A stretch of DNA of 64,000 bases from Scatosoma sp045537295 (lineage in GTDB: Bacteria; Bacillota; Clostridia; Christensenellales; Borkfalkiaceae), in contig JAZSPG010000070.1 of assembly GCA_045537295.1 (NCBI GenBank), forward strand, positions 38,593-102,592, read 5' to 3'. A program made the translations under genes and the position numbers. Position 1 is the first letter of the stretch. Each line of letters starts with the position of its first letter. Positions 1-8,658 of the stretch are shown one piece after another. Below the pieces are notes generated by a model. It was not told the origin of the DNA. It ran no database searches and saw nothing but the letters and a program-made list of their open reading frames with translations.

Positions 1-1944
1 ATTGCGTACACCTCGGGCAAGCCTCATATCGGCAACACCTACGAGGCGATTTTGGCGGACGCGATTGCGCGTTTTAAGCGCAAGCAAGGGTATGAAGTAT
101 TCTTTCAAACGGGTACGGACGAACACGGACAAAAAATTCAGGAAAAAGCGAGCGTAGCGGGTGTGACGCCCCAAGCGTTCGTGGACGGAGTAGCGGGCGA
201 AATCCAAGGTATTTGGGATTTGGTCGGTACTTCCTACGATAAATTTATGCGTACGACGGACGAATACCACGTAAAACAGGTATCGAAAATTTTCAAAAAA
301 TTCTACGACAGCGGGGATATTTATAAGGGCTATTACGAGGGTATGTACTGTACGCCCTGCGAATCGTTCTGGACGGAAAGCCAGCTCGTCGACGGCAAAT
401 GCCCCGACTGTGCAAGAGAGGTAAAGCCCGCAAAAGAAGAGGCGTATTTCTTCAAAATGGGCAAGTACGCGGATAGACTTATCCAGCATATCAACACCCA
501 CCCCGAGTTTATCCAGCCCGTTTCGCGTAAAAACGAAATGATGAACAATTTCTTATTGAAGGGGTTGCAGGATTTGTGCGTTTCGCGTACCTCGTTCACT
601 TGGGGCGTACCCGTAGAATTTGACAACAAGCACGTCGTATACGTTTGGCTGGACGCGCTCACCAACTATATCACGGGTATCGGCTACGACGCGGACGGAA
701 ACCATAGCGAAAACTATAAAAAATTCTGGCCTGCCGATTTACATCTTATCGGCAAGGACATTTTGCGTTTTCACACGATTTACTGGCCGATTTTCTTAAT
801 GGCGCTTGGCGAACCGTTACCCAAACAGGTATTCGGTCACCCTTGGCTACTTATGGGCGACGGCAAAATGAGCAAATCCAAAGGCAACGTCATTTATGCG
901 GACGATTTGGCGCGCCTTTTCGGCGTGGACGCGGTGCGTTATTTCGTTCTGCACGAAATGCCGTTCGATAACGACGGGCAAATCACTTGGGAACTCGTTG
1001 CCGAACGCTTTAACACCGACCTTGCCAACGTACTCGGCAATTTGGTGAGCAGGACGGTGGCTATGATTGAAAAATATTTCGGCGGTACGGTGGTGAAATC
1101 GACCGTTGAAAACGAACGCGACCCCGACCGCGAGTTCAAAGCGACGGTGACGGGCGTAGCACAAAAGGTGGTGGCGAAAGCGGACGAATTAAAGATTGCC
1201 GACGCGATTTCCGAGATTTTCACGCTTTTGCGTCGCGCGAACAAATATATCGACGAAACGATGCCTTGGGCGCTTGCCAAGGACGAAACCCAAAAAACGC
1301 GCTTGAACGACGTTTTGTATAATCTTGCCGAGGCAATCCAAATCGGCGCAAGTTTATTAGACAGCTTTATGCCGACGACGAGCGAAAAAATCTTCACGGC
1401 GTTTAACGGAACGAGCCGTAGCCTTGACGAGTGCAACGCGTTTGGACTTAGAGATAGCGTAACGGTACAAGCCGTTCCGCCCCTGTTTGCAAGAATTGAT
1501 TTTAAGGCGTTAGAGCCTGAAATTGAAAAAATCCGTCAGGCGCAAATCGCCGAGGCGCAGGCGAGCGCGCCTCAAAAAGCAGAGGAAAAAACAGAAAAGA
1601 CCGAGGACAAAGCAATGGAAATTACCATAGACGATTTTTGTAAAGTAGAACTCAAAGTCGGCGAAATTATCGCCTGCGAAAACGTACCCAAATCTTCCAA
1701 ACTTCTGCACGAAACGGTGAAATTCGGCGAGGAAGTGCGTTCGGTGGTTTCGGGGATTGCGAAACACTATAAACCCGAAGAACTTATCGGTAAAAAAGTG
1801 GTGTTCGTCACCAACCTCGCGCCTCGTAAGGTGTGCGGAATTTTATCCGAGGGTATGATACTCGCAACCGAGGACGAGAACGGCGTTATGTCGCTGATTA
1901 CGCCCGACAAAGCGGAGATTAAGAGCGGGTCTAAACTTGGGTAA
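1..1944 (+). CDS. metG: Methionyl-tRNA synthetase, 5' end outside window
   Basis: Charges tRNA-Met with methionine in the cytoplasm. The frame is open from base 1, so the gene begins left of the window; the first visible residues (IAYTSGKPHIGN) already contain the HIGH-type signature, so only roughly ten residues should be missing. A zinc-knuckle pair CTPC and CPDC lies near visible residues 117-137, and the KMSKS loop at residues 289-293 (about 865-879). After a charged linker rich in Glu, Lys and Ala, the last ~105 residues form a C-terminal tRNA-binding OB fold (KVGEII, LAPRKVCGI, SEGMIL), as in dimeric bacterial MetRS. It leads the operon with tatD, the radical SAM gene and rsmA; the stop almost touches the tatD ribosome site. 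A TTG at 52 is internal and not the start. Confidence 0.97.
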   Translation: MAYTSGKPHIGNTYEAILADAIARFKRKQGYEVFFQTGTDEHGQKIQEKASVAGVTPQAFVDGVAGEIQGIWDLVGTSYDKFMRTTDEYHVKQVSKIFKKFYDSGDIYKGYYEGMYCTPCESFWTESQLVDGKCPDCAREVKPAKEEAYFFKMGKYADRLIQHINTHPEFIQPVSRKNEMMNNFLLKGLQDLCVSRTSFTWGVPVEFDNKHVVYVWLDALTNYITGIGYDADGNHSENYKKFWPADLHLIGKDILRFHTIYWPIFLMALGEPLPKQVFGHPWLLMGDGKMSKSKGNVIYADDLARLFGVDAVRYFVLHEMPFDNDGQITWELVAERFNTDLANVLGNLVSRTVAMIEKYFGGTVVKSTVENERDPDREFKATVTGVAQKVVAKADELKIADAISEIFTLLRRANKYIDETMPWALAKDETQKTRLNDVLYNLAEAIQIGASLLDSFMPTTSEKIFTAFNGTSRSLDECNAFGLRDSVTVQAVPPLFARIDFKALEPEIEKIRQAQIAEAQASAPQKAEEKTEKTEDKAMEITIDDFCKVELKVGEIIACENVPKSSKLLHETVKFGEEVRSVVSGIAKHYKPEELIGKKVVFVTNLAPRKVCGILSEGMILATEDENGVMSLITPDKAEIKSGSKLG

Positions 1945-1954
1945 GGATAAGGCT

Positions 1955-2749
1955 ATGCTTATTGATGCGCATTGTCATTTAACGGGCGGGGAATACGCCG
2001 AAAACGGCGGGATAGACGGGATAGACGGCGTGCTTGCGCGCGCGAACGCCGAGGGCGTGGAACGCGTGGTCTGTTCGGGGTTCGACTTGCAATCCTCGCA
2101 AATTGCCAAAGAACTTTCGGAAAAATTCGATTGCGTGTATTTTTGCGCGGGTTTTCATCCCAGCGAACTGCATAAATACCGCGACGGCGATTTGGAATTA
2201 CTTGCAAAGCTTTGCGCGCACGGAAAATGCGTGGCGGTCGGAGAGATAGGTTTGGACTACCACTTCGACGACAATCCGCCCAAGGAAGTGCAAAAGGAAC
2301 TGTTTATTCAACAGCTTGCATTAGCGAATGCGCTGGGCTTGCCCGTCGTTATTCACAGCAGGGATTCGGCAAAGGATACGCTGGATTTATTGACGGAGCA
2401 TAAAGAATTGTTAAAGCGGGGCGGGCTGATGCATTGCTATTCGTATTCCCCTGAACTAACCAAGAATTTTTTGGATTTAGGACTGTATTTTTCGTTCGGT
2501 GGACCGTGTACTTTCAAGAACGCGCAAAAGGTGGTAGATAGCGTTGAACGCATACCTGCCCACCGCATTTTATCCGAAACGGACTGCCCGTACCTCACGC
2601 CCGTACCGTTTAGGGGTGTATTTCCCAACGAACCCAAGAACGTAAAATTTATCGTCGAACGCCTCGCGCAAATTAAGGGATTAAGCGCGGAGGAAATGGC
2701 AAAAACTATTTATCAAAACGCAAAAGCGTTATTTTTCAAGCTCAAATAA
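1955..2749 (+). CDS. tatD: TatD-family metal-dependent DNase/hydrolase
   Basis: TatD-type TIM-barrel hydrolase, a metal-dependent deoxyribonuclease family linked to DNA repair and RNA quality control. All expected metal ligands are visible: the N-terminal DAHCH pair, Glu in VGEIGLDYH, His in VIHSRD, His in LMHCYS and Asp in SETDCPYLTP. Length (264 residues) is normal for the family. I start at the ATG at 1955, giving MLIDAHCHL, because a purine-rich AAGGATAAGG site sits directly upstream; a TTG at 1937 overlapping the metG stop is less likely. It is followed 17 bp later by its usual partner, a radical SAM protein. Confidence 0.95.
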   Translation: MLIDAHCHLTGGEYAENGGIDGIDGVLARANAEGVERVVCSGFDLQSSQIAKELSEKFDCVYFCAGFHPSELHKYRDGDLELLAKLCAHGKCVAVGEIGLDYHFDDNPPKEVQKELFIQQLALANALGLPVVIHSRDSAKDTLDLLTEHKELLKRGGLMHCYSYSPELTKNFLDLGLYFSFGGPCTFKNAQKVVDSVERIPAHRILSETDCPYLTPVPFRGVFPNEPKNVKFIVERLAQIKGLSAEEMAKTIYQNAKALFFKLK

Positions 2750-2766
2750 CAGGTAGGAAAACAGTT

Positions 2767-3717
2767 ATGGAAGAAGTAAAAAACAACCCGCAACAAAACG
2801 CAAACAACGCGAATAACGCGAACCACGGCGGGAACAACGGCGGGAACAACGGCGGTAGACGCAGACGCAAGAAAAAGCATAGAAACGGCAACGCCCAAAA
2901 CGGTCAGTCTGCGCAAAATGCGGTAGCGCAACAACAGGCGCAACCGCAACAGCAAAATAAGCCCGCGCAACAAAAACAAAACCAAAACGGCGGGCAAAAT
3001 CATAACCAGAACGGGCAGAAGTCCAAGAAAAAGCAAAAGCAAAACGGACAAAACGGACAAAACGGACAAAATAATCAAGCGCAACAAAAGCAAAACGACG
3101 AAAACCGCAAGGACACTTACGCGTACGCGCTGGACGGGAATTTATATATCAATTTGACGAATAAATGCTCGAACGGTTGCGATTTTTGCGTGCGCAACGA
3201 GCGGGCGAGTTATTACGGTAATTATTTATGGCTGAAAAAGGGCGACCCGACGGTAGAAAAGGTAATCGCGCAGGTAAACGGGTTCGGGGACTTGACGCGG
3301 TTTAAGGAAGTGGTATTTTGCGGGTTTGGCGAACCGACCTATAAAATGGAAGAAATGCTCGCGCTTTGCGATTATTTCCACGGCAAAGGCTTAAAGACGA
3401 GATTGAACACCAACGGGCAGGGCAGTTTGATTAACAAACGCGATATCCCGCTCGAATTAAAGGGTAAAATTGATTTCGTGAACATTTCTTTGAACGCGTC
3501 CTGTGCGGAAAAATACCAAAAAATTTGCCGTTCGCAGTTTGGCGAAAGCGTGTTCGAGGCGATTTTGGAATTTGCCAAGCAATGCAACAGGAACGGCGTA
3601 GCTTGTCGTTTTTCGATAGTCGACTGTATCGGCGAGGAAGAAGTGGAATCGTGCAAACGCTTAGCCGAAAGCGTAAAAGTACCCCTCTATATCCGTTCGT
3701 ATATCACCGATTCCTAA
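2767..3717 (+). CDS. TatD-linked radical SAM protein with long Asn/Gln/Lys-rich N-terminus
   Basis: Radical SAM enzyme of the small family typically encoded beside tatD; its substrate is not known to me. The iron-sulfur motif C-x3-C-x2-C falls at residues 134, 138 and 141 (KCSNGCDFC), followed by the Gly-rich stretch CGFGEPT. The N-terminal ~115 residues are a low-complexity tract dominated by Asn, Gln, Lys and Gly with a basic patch (GGRRRRKKKH), probably disordered and possibly nucleic-acid binding. That tail is not expected for the core family and is this copy's oddity. ATG start with AGGTAGGAAA upstream; 17 bp after tatD and 18 bp before rsmA, so co-transcribed with RNA genes. Confidence 0.88.
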   Translation: MEEVKNNPQQNANNANNANHGGNNGGNNGGRRRRKKKHRNGNAQNGQSAQNAVAQQQAQPQQQNKPAQQKQNQNGGQNHNQNGQKSKKKQKQNGQNGQNGQNNQAQQKQNDENRKDTYAYALDGNLYINLTNKCSNGCDFCVRNERASYYGNYLWLKKGDPTVEKVIAQVNGFGDLTRFKEVVFCGFGEPTYKMEEMLALCDYFHGKGLKTRLNTNGQGSLINKRDIPLELKGKIDFVNISLNASCAEKYQKICRSQFGESVFEAILEFAKQCNRNGVACRFSIVDCIGEEEVESCKRLAESVKVPLYIRSYITDS

Positions 3718-3735
3718 TATTTGAGGATAAGCAAA

Positions 3736-4581
3736 ATGCAAGATTTACGCGCCGTATTGCAAAAGCACGGCTTTCAATTCAAAAAACAGTTCGGGCAGAA
3801 CTTTATCTCGGATAAAAATTTGCTCGACTCTATCGTTACGGCGTCGGGGATAGACCAAACGACGACGGTGGTGGAAATCGGTTGCGGAGCAGGAACGCTC
3901 ACCCGCGCGCTCGCGGAAAAAGCCAAGCGCGTGTACGCGTTCGACGTGGACAGGGATTTACAGCCCGTCTTAGCCGAAACGCTTGCGGGCTTAGATAACG
4001 TCGAAGTCATTTTTAAGGACTTTAACAAACTCGACTTGAAAGCGTTCGAGGCGGAAATCGGCGAATATACCGTCGTAGCGAATTTGCCTTATTATATCAC
4101 CACCCCGCTCGTCACCAAGCTCTTGGAAGAGGGTGAAAAGGTGCAGGGACTTTCGGTGATGGTGCAGGAAGAAGTCGCATTCCGTTTTTGCGCCAAAGAG
4201 GGAACGAGCGAGTACGGCGCGATAACGGCGGGTATCGCCTTAAAAGGTACGGCGAAAATCGTCAAACGCGTACCGCGGACGCTGTTTTTCCCCAGACCCA
4301 ACGTCGATTCGGCGGTGGTGAAAATTACTTTCGAACGGGGCAGGATACAAGTCAAGGACGAAAAAGCCTATCGCGCGACGGTGCGGTGTGCGTTTTTGAA
4401 CAGGCGCAAGACCTTAGAGAATAATTTGGTGAACTGTTTCAAAATAGACAGGGAACAGGCAAAACGCGTTTTGCAAAAAGCGGGCGTGGAAGAAAAGGCG
4501 CGCGGGGAAACGCTTTCCCCGCAACGCTTAGCGACGCTTACCGATATTTTAATAGACGAGGGCATTATAAAAAACGGCTGA
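3736..4581 (+). CDS. rsmA: 16S rRNA dimethyladenosine transferase RsmA/KsgA
   Basis: Dimethylates the two adjacent adenines in the 3' terminal hairpin loop of 16S rRNA, a late 30S maturation step, using S-adenosylmethionine. Visible motifs: the N-terminal FGQNFI typical of KsgA, SAM-binding motif I (VEIGCGAGTLT) near residue 45, the acidic motif AFDVD, the catalytic NLPYYITTP and the C-terminal FLNRRKTL region. I start at ATG 3736 (MQDLRAVLQKHG) with GAGG at 3723; the in-frame TTG at 3721 overlaps that site. Last gene of the metG operon, followed directly by a strong terminator. Confidence 0.96.
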   Translation: MQDLRAVLQKHGFQFKKQFGQNFISDKNLLDSIVTASGIDQTTTVVEIGCGAGTLTRALAEKAKRVYAFDVDRDLQPVLAETLAGLDNVEVIFKDFNKLDLKAFEAEIGEYTVVANLPYYITTPLVTKLLEEGEKVQGLSVMVQEEVAFRFCAKEGTSEYGAITAGIALKGTAKIVKRVPRTLFFPRPNVDSAVVKITFERGRIQVKDEKAYRATVRCAFLNRRKTLENNLVNCFKIDREQAKRVLQKAGVEEKARGETLSPQRLATLTDILIDEGIIKNG

Positions 4582-4587
4582 AAAGAA

Positions 4588-4620
4588 AAGACTAACGAAA
4601 GTTTTCGTTAGTCTTTTTTT
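4588..4620. terminator. Bidirectional terminator after rsmA
   Basis: AAGACTAACGAAA pairs with TTTCGTTAGTCTT and runs into seven T on the plus strand. The plus-strand A-rich lead-in gives a T tract on the minus strand, so it can also end the convergent lipoprotein gene at 4642. Confidence 0.9.
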
Positions 4621-4641
4621 CTTATAAGCGCAAAAAGGTTT

Positions 4642-5463
4642 TTAATCGGTTTCTATATAAAATACCCCGATAACGCCAATATTATACGAACCCTCGTAAG
4701 AGATAAGACATTCGCCTTCCTTTATATCGCTTAAATCCAGCTCGGTGATTTCTCCGTTTTTTATAAGCGCAACGAAGGTGTTGCTTTCCGTTTCGCAAAC
4801 GACGCGTTCCCCGTCTACCGTTAAGGTAAGCTCTTTCCATCTATTTACATCTTCGATTTTTTCGATAGTCCCTTTTCTAACGGTATCGTACACGAAAGGA
4901 CCTCCGCAACAGGGGTCTATTTGGAAGTAATTCGTGAATTTTTGATATAAACTATTGTTTTCGATTTCCGTTTTGGCAGGGAAAACGCCCGTTTGATAAA
5001 CGCCTATTAAAAACTCCGTAAATTGCGCACGGTAAGCGTCGAATTCGTCTTTGGAAAGCTGTCGCGTGTCCGTGAAATTATAAGTTACTCCGTCGTAATA
5101 TATGGACAAAGAACGGGTGTTATCCCTTTTAGAACAGCTCCCCGTCGCCGTTTTTCCGTTTTCAAATTCAACGGAAACAACCGCGGAGTTAAGGATATTT
5201 TTCTTGCGAAACGAAACGGATAACTTCCCTTTTACCACTTCGCCGTTTAAGGTTTGAAGTTCCGTATTCCCGTCTTTATCGATTTGGATGGCGTAACAGC
5301 CGTCGTAAATTTCTCTAAAAGGATAGGTGATGTTGGGCGTGGGGGTTGCATTATACCATTTTTTGCCTCTTGGGTCGTAATAGGAAGAGGCGCAACCGAC
5401 AAGCGTTAATCCCGTGCAAACTATAAGCAAAACCGCCAAGACGACGGATAAAAATTTTCTCAT
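4642..5463 (-). CDS. Orphan lipoprotein
   Basis: I do not recognise this family. The product is 273 residues. It begins MRKFLSVVLAV with a hydrophobic core and a lipobox ending LVGC, so Cys24 is the likely lipidated residue and the mature protein is tethered outside the membrane. The body is polar, with short alternating strands and a Cys-Cys-Gly-Gly near the middle (DPCCGGPF); no repeat or catalytic motif stands out. Start at ATG 5463, supported by AGGGG just upstream; a longer reading frame to 5523 lacks a ribosome site and would bury the signal peptide. It has its own sigma-A promoter and converges on the rsmA terminator, so it is probably monocistronic. Confidence 0.75.
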   Translation of the reverse strand: MRKFLSVVLAVLLIVCTGLTLVGCASSYYDPRGKKWYNATPTPNITYPFREIYDGCYAIQIDKDGNTELQTLNGEVVKGKLSVSFRKKNILNSAVVSVEFENGKTATGSCSKRDNTRSLSIYYDGVTYNFTDTRQLSKDEFDAYRAQFTEFLIGVYQTGVFPAKTEIENNSLYQKFTNYFQIDPCCGGPFVYDTVRKGTIEKIEDVNRWKELTLTVDGERVVCETESNTFVALIKNGEITELDLSDIKEGECLISYEGSYNIGVIGVFYIETD

Positions 5464-5494
5464 ATTTTTCCCCTTTTGCTTAAATTCTATCCTT

Positions 5495-5523
5495 ATTATA
5501 GCATAGAAACGCTGAAAAGTCAA
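5495..5523 (-). promoter_or_regulatory. Sigma-A promoter of lipoprotein gene
   Basis: Read on the minus strand: TTGACT (5518-5523), 17-bp spacer, TATAAT (5495-5500), about 25 bases before the ATG. Confidence 0.85.
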
Positions 5524-5569
5524 TAGGGAACTTTATTTGATTTTTCAAGCGGGATAAACGGCGTAAGGT

Positions 5570-6082
5570 TTACAATAAATACAAAAGCGAGCAAAGCGCG
5601 CCTAAGACCGCTCCGCCGAGCAAATCGCTCGGATAGTGCAAACCCAGTGCGAAACGGATATAGCCAAGGAGGGCGGAAAGAACAAGTAAACAAATACCTG
5701 CCCACGCCAAATAGGGTAAAACCGTAATCGAAATGACCACCGCCGAGGCGATATGACGCGAAGGGAAACTTTCCTTATCCTTGCTCTTTTTATGAAAAAG
5801 CGGGGATATATTTGCGCCCTGTTCGCTGTACGGGCGCGGGCGGTCCACGATAAGCCGTAACGCCATTACGCATAAAAGACAAAAGGCGGGTACGAACAAA
5901 ATTCCGATAAATGCACGATTGTCAAACTTAGAAAAACACGCGTATAACACTAACCCCGCAAAACAAGCGAGGTATAAAAGAGGCAAAGCGAAGTTGAGCG
6001 CGATAAGCGCGCGCAAAGCTTTGGGTCGGGCGCGGTAAAACCGCGCGTGTTTTTCGTAAAAAGCGTTATAATCGAAGTTCAT
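5570..6082 (-). CDS. PAP2-family membrane phosphatase
   Basis: Integral-membrane phosphatase of the PAP2 superfamily, which dephosphorylates lipid phosphates such as phosphatidic acid or undecaprenyl pyrophosphate; the exact substrate cannot be read here. All three signature blocks are present: the first around LIVDRPRP, the second PSRH with its catalytic His, the third ending in LGLHYPSD with the nucleophilic His. Several membrane segments surround them. Length 170 residues is compact but complete. The ATG at 6082 has no Shine-Dalgarno; a TATACT box lies exactly six bases upstream, so the mRNA may start at the ATG itself. A TTG at 6106 would lie inside the promoter. Confidence 0.88.
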   Translation of the reverse strand: MNFDYNAFYEKHARFYRARPKALRALIALNFALPLLYLACFAGLVLYACFSKFDNRAFIGILFVPAFCLLCVMALRLIVDRPRPYSEQGANISPLFHKKSKDKESFPSRHIASAVVISITVLPYLAWAGICLLVLSALLGYIRFALGLHYPSDLLGGAVLGALCSLLYLL

Positions 6083-6088
6083 AGTATT

Positions 6089-6117
6089 AGTATACCATAA
6101 AAGCAAAAAAACGGCAA
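6089..6117 (-). promoter_or_regulatory. Promoter abutting the PAP2 start
   Basis: Minus strand TTGCCG (6112-6117), 17-bp spacer, TATACT (6089-6094), then six bases and the ATG. Predicted transcription start is at or within a base of the start codon, implying a leaderless mRNA. Confidence 0.65.
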
Positions 6118-6127
6118 GTAAAAAGCA

Positions 6128-6159
6128 GAGCCTTTCGGAAGGGGGATTCCGAAAGGCTC
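6128..6159 (-). terminator. Terminator after EF-G-like gene
   Basis: A 13-bp perfect stem (GAGCCTTTCGGAA with its complement) and a six-base loop, followed on the minus strand by a T-rich stretch; the plus strand also has TTATTTT. Confidence 0.85.
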
Positions 6160-6183
6160 TTATTTTAGACGCTTACAAGGGGG

Positions 6184-8241
6184 TTATTCCTTTTTCGCGT
6201 CCGCTATGATTTTATCTACCAACGCAAACGGTACTTCCTCGTAGCCTAAAAATTCGGATACGAATTTCCCGCTACCGCGCGTGAGTGAGCGGAGTTCCAT
6301 CGTGTATTCCATAATTTCCGCCAAGGGAATTTCCGCCGTGATAATCGAGGTTTCGCCCTCGGCGTCCGTACCCATAATACGACCTCTGCGCTTGTTAATA
6401 TCGCCCATAACGTCGCCGAGATAATCGGACGGAACGGCAATCTTTAAGCGGTGTACAGGTTCGAGCAGGACGGGTTTTGCGTTCTTCAAACCCTCTTTAT
6501 ACGCGATGGCGGACGCCATCTTAAAGGACAGCTCGTTCGAGTCTACGTCGTGATAACTGCCGTCGTAAAGCACCGCTTTCACGCCGACGACGGGGTAGCC
6601 GGCCAAAGGACCGCTAACCAAACATTCGCGCAAGCCCTTTTCTACGGCGGGGAAGTAGTTTTTGGGTACTGCACCGCCCACGACCTCTTCTTCAAATACG
6701 AAATCTTCTTCCGTGGGCGAGAAACGGATTTTTACGTGACCGTACTGACCGTGACCGCCCGATTGCTTTTTATGTTTACCCTCGGCGTCTGCGTTGCCTC
6801 TTATCGTTTCTCTGTACGCTACCTTGGGTTTGGAAAGTTTCACGTCCACGCCGTAACGCGCTTTCACCTTTTTCACGAGCGTTTCAAGCTGGATATCGCC
6901 CTGTCCGCCGAGCAAAAGTTCGCCCGTTTCGACGTTCTTTTCGATAGAGAAAGTATAATCTTCCTCGCGGAGCTTGGCAAGCCCTGCGAACACCTTGTCT
7001 TCCTCGCCTTTCTTCTCGCTCGTCACCGCCATAAACAGCGTGGGTTTGGGGAAGTGGATAGGGGTAAAGCGCACTTTTGCATTCATATCGCAAAGGGTGT
7101 CGCCCGTATTGGTGTTGCTAAGTTTATTCACCGCACCGATATCGCCCGCGCAAAGCTCGTCAACCGCTTCCATTTTCTTACCGCGAAGCAAATATACCTG
7201 TCCGATGCGTTCTTCACATTCGGTATTCGCGTTCCAAACGGTAGAACCGCTCTTTAACACGCCTCTGAAACTCTTAATATACGAAAGTTTGCCAGAGAAG
7301 GGGTCGATAACCGTTTTGAAAACCTGTCCAGCAAACGGCGCGTCCTCGTCCGTACGCAAGGAAATTACCTTGTCGTTTTGCAAATCTTCCGCCATCGTGT
7401 TCAAGCGTTCGCGCGCTTGGGGCATATAGGTTACGATTTCGTTTAACAAATTGATAACGCCTCTGTTTTGCAACGCCGAACCCGCCATTACGGGAATGGT
7501 GTTTACCGACGCGATACCAAGACGGATACCGTGTATCGTTTCTTCGCGGGTCAGCTCGCCCGTTTCGAAGTATTTATCGAGTAAAAATTCGTCGTTTTCC
7601 GCCGCCGTTTCCATAAGGCTGGCTTTCATTTCCTCGACTTGCCCCAACATATCTTCGGGAATAGCAATTTCCTGCGGACCGCCGTCCTTGAACAAATACG
7701 CGCGTTCTTGCAACGCGTTGATACAGCCCTGCATTTTCCCGTTTTCCATAATCGGAATTTGAATAGGCGCTAATTTCCCCGCGTATTTCGCGCGAAGCGC
7801 TTGCACCGTACCCAAATAATCCGCGTTTTCCTTGTCCATACCGTTGATAAAAATAATTAACGGTTTTCCTAATTTCAAGCAGTAATCGACCACCGATTCC
7901 GCGCCGATAGGCAACACGCCGTTTGCGCCGATAACGAGTAACGCTCCGCCCGCCGCGCGCAAGCCCTCGCTTCTCTCGCCCTCAAAATCGTAATAGCCGG
8001 GCAAATCCAGCAAGTTCACCTTGACGTCCTTCCAAACGAGGTAGGAACAAGAAGTGTAAATAGACATCTTCTTGGCTTTTTCCAAATCGTCGAAATCGGA
8101 AACTGTCGTACCGTCCAACACCTTACCCTGTCTGTCGATTGCTCCGCCGTTGAAAAGCATAGCCTCGCAAAGCGTCGTTTTGCCCTCGCCACTGTGACCT
8201 ACCACCGCAATATTGCGGATGCGTTCCCCTTGAAACTTCAT
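6184..8241 (-). CDS. EF-G-like translational GTPase (EF-G2 type)
   Basis: Ribosome-associated GTPase of the EF-G family, but of the divergent paralogue group rather than the main elongation factor beside rpsG. Domain order matches EF-G: G domain (residues 1-~270), domain II, then III-V ending in LRSLTRGSGKF. P-loop GHSGEGKTT is at residues 15-23. G3 reads DLPGYYDF instead of DTPGH, and G4 reads NGMD instead of NKMD, so the base-contacting Lys is replaced by Gly. 685 residues is normal for the group. ATG 8241 has a strong AAGGGGGA site. Monocistronic, with its own promoter and terminator. Its role in translocation, recycling or stress is unclear. Confidence 0.85.
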   Translation of the reverse strand: MKFQGERIRNIAVVGHSGEGKTTLCEAMLFNGGAIDRQGKVLDGTTVSDFDDLEKAKKMSIYTSCSYLVWKDVKVNLLDLPGYYDFEGERSEGLRAAGGALLVIGANGVLPIGAESVVDYCLKLGKPLIIFINGMDKENADYLGTVQALRAKYAGKLAPIQIPIMENGKMQGCINALQERAYLFKDGGPQEIAIPEDMLGQVEEMKASLMETAAENDEFLLDKYFETGELTREETIHGIRLGIASVNTIPVMAGSALQNRGVINLLNEIVTYMPQARERLNTMAEDLQNDKVISLRTDEDAPFAGQVFKTVIDPFSGKLSYIKSFRGVLKSGSTVWNANTECEERIGQVYLLRGKKMEAVDELCAGDIGAVNKLSNTNTGDTLCDMNAKVRFTPIHFPKPTLFMAVTSEKKGEEDKVFAGLAKLREEDYTFSIEKNVETGELLLGGQGDIQLETLVKKVKARYGVDVKLSKPKVAYRETIRGNADAEGKHKKQSGGHGQYGHVKIRFSPTEEDFVFEEEVVGGAVPKNYFPAVEKGLRECLVSGPLAGYPVVGVKAVLYDGSYHDVDSNELSFKMASAIAYKEGLKNAKPVLLEPVHRLKIAVPSDYLGDVMGDINKRRGRIMGTDAEGETSIITAEIPLAEIMEYTMELRSLTRGSGKFVSEFLGYEEVPFALVDKIIADAKKE

Positions 8242-8323
8242 AAAATAAATCCCCCTTGTATATGGATAGTTTTTTCTTCCCCGACCGCCTGCGTAAAGCC
8301 AAGCGACTGAAAAAGTTTGTACT

Positions 8324-8352
8324 ATTATAATATATATTCAAGCAAATTTCAA
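8324..8352 (-). promoter_or_regulatory. Sigma-A promoter of EF-G-like gene
   Basis: Minus strand TTGAAA (8347-8352), 17-bp spacer, TATAAT (8324-8329), leaving a leader of about 75 bases. It shares the 417-base gap 8242-8658 with the gyrB promoter; between them I see only A/T-rich sequence and no convincing hairpin or DnaA boxes. Confidence 0.8.
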
Positions 8353-8562
8353 GGGGTTTTTGAAAAAAAGTTTGTAAAAAAAGGAAATTTTTTTGAAAAA
8401 GCGGGCTGTAGACGGCGGGAAAATAAAAAATCGGGCGTAAAAAAGCGGTTTTTCTGCGGGCGTATTCTTACTTGATAAACCGCCGTTTACGCGAAATTAA
8501 GGGCATACAGCGCGAAAAACGGGGTTTTGTGAAAAGAATTTACTTTTTTTTGCGTCATTTGC

Positions 8563-8591
8563 TGTACTTTTTAGAAAAATTGTGGTATAAT
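8563..8591 (+). promoter_or_regulatory. Extended -10 promoter of gyrBA
   Basis: TATAAT (8586-8591) preceded by TG one base upstream, an extended -10. The -35 at 17-bp spacing is weak (TGTACT). Leader of ~60 bases before gyrB. Confidence 0.65.
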
Positions 8592-8658
8592 AGGGTAGTA
8601 AAATAACGGGTTTTCCTTTTTTATAAAAAAGGAAAGCGCGAAACGGGAGAAAATAAAA

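Noticed and set aside
52..54. TTG at 52 as metG start
   Set aside because: The HIGH-type signature lies upstream of it in the same frame, so the true start is outside the window.
6451..7257. 268-codon plus-strand frame inside the EF-G-like gene
   Set aside because: Shadow of a conserved GTPase gene; no ribosome site or recognisable motif.
8353..8562. Replication origin near gyrBA
   Set aside because: No cluster of DnaA boxes and no dnaA or dnaN nearby; just A/T-rich promoter sequence.
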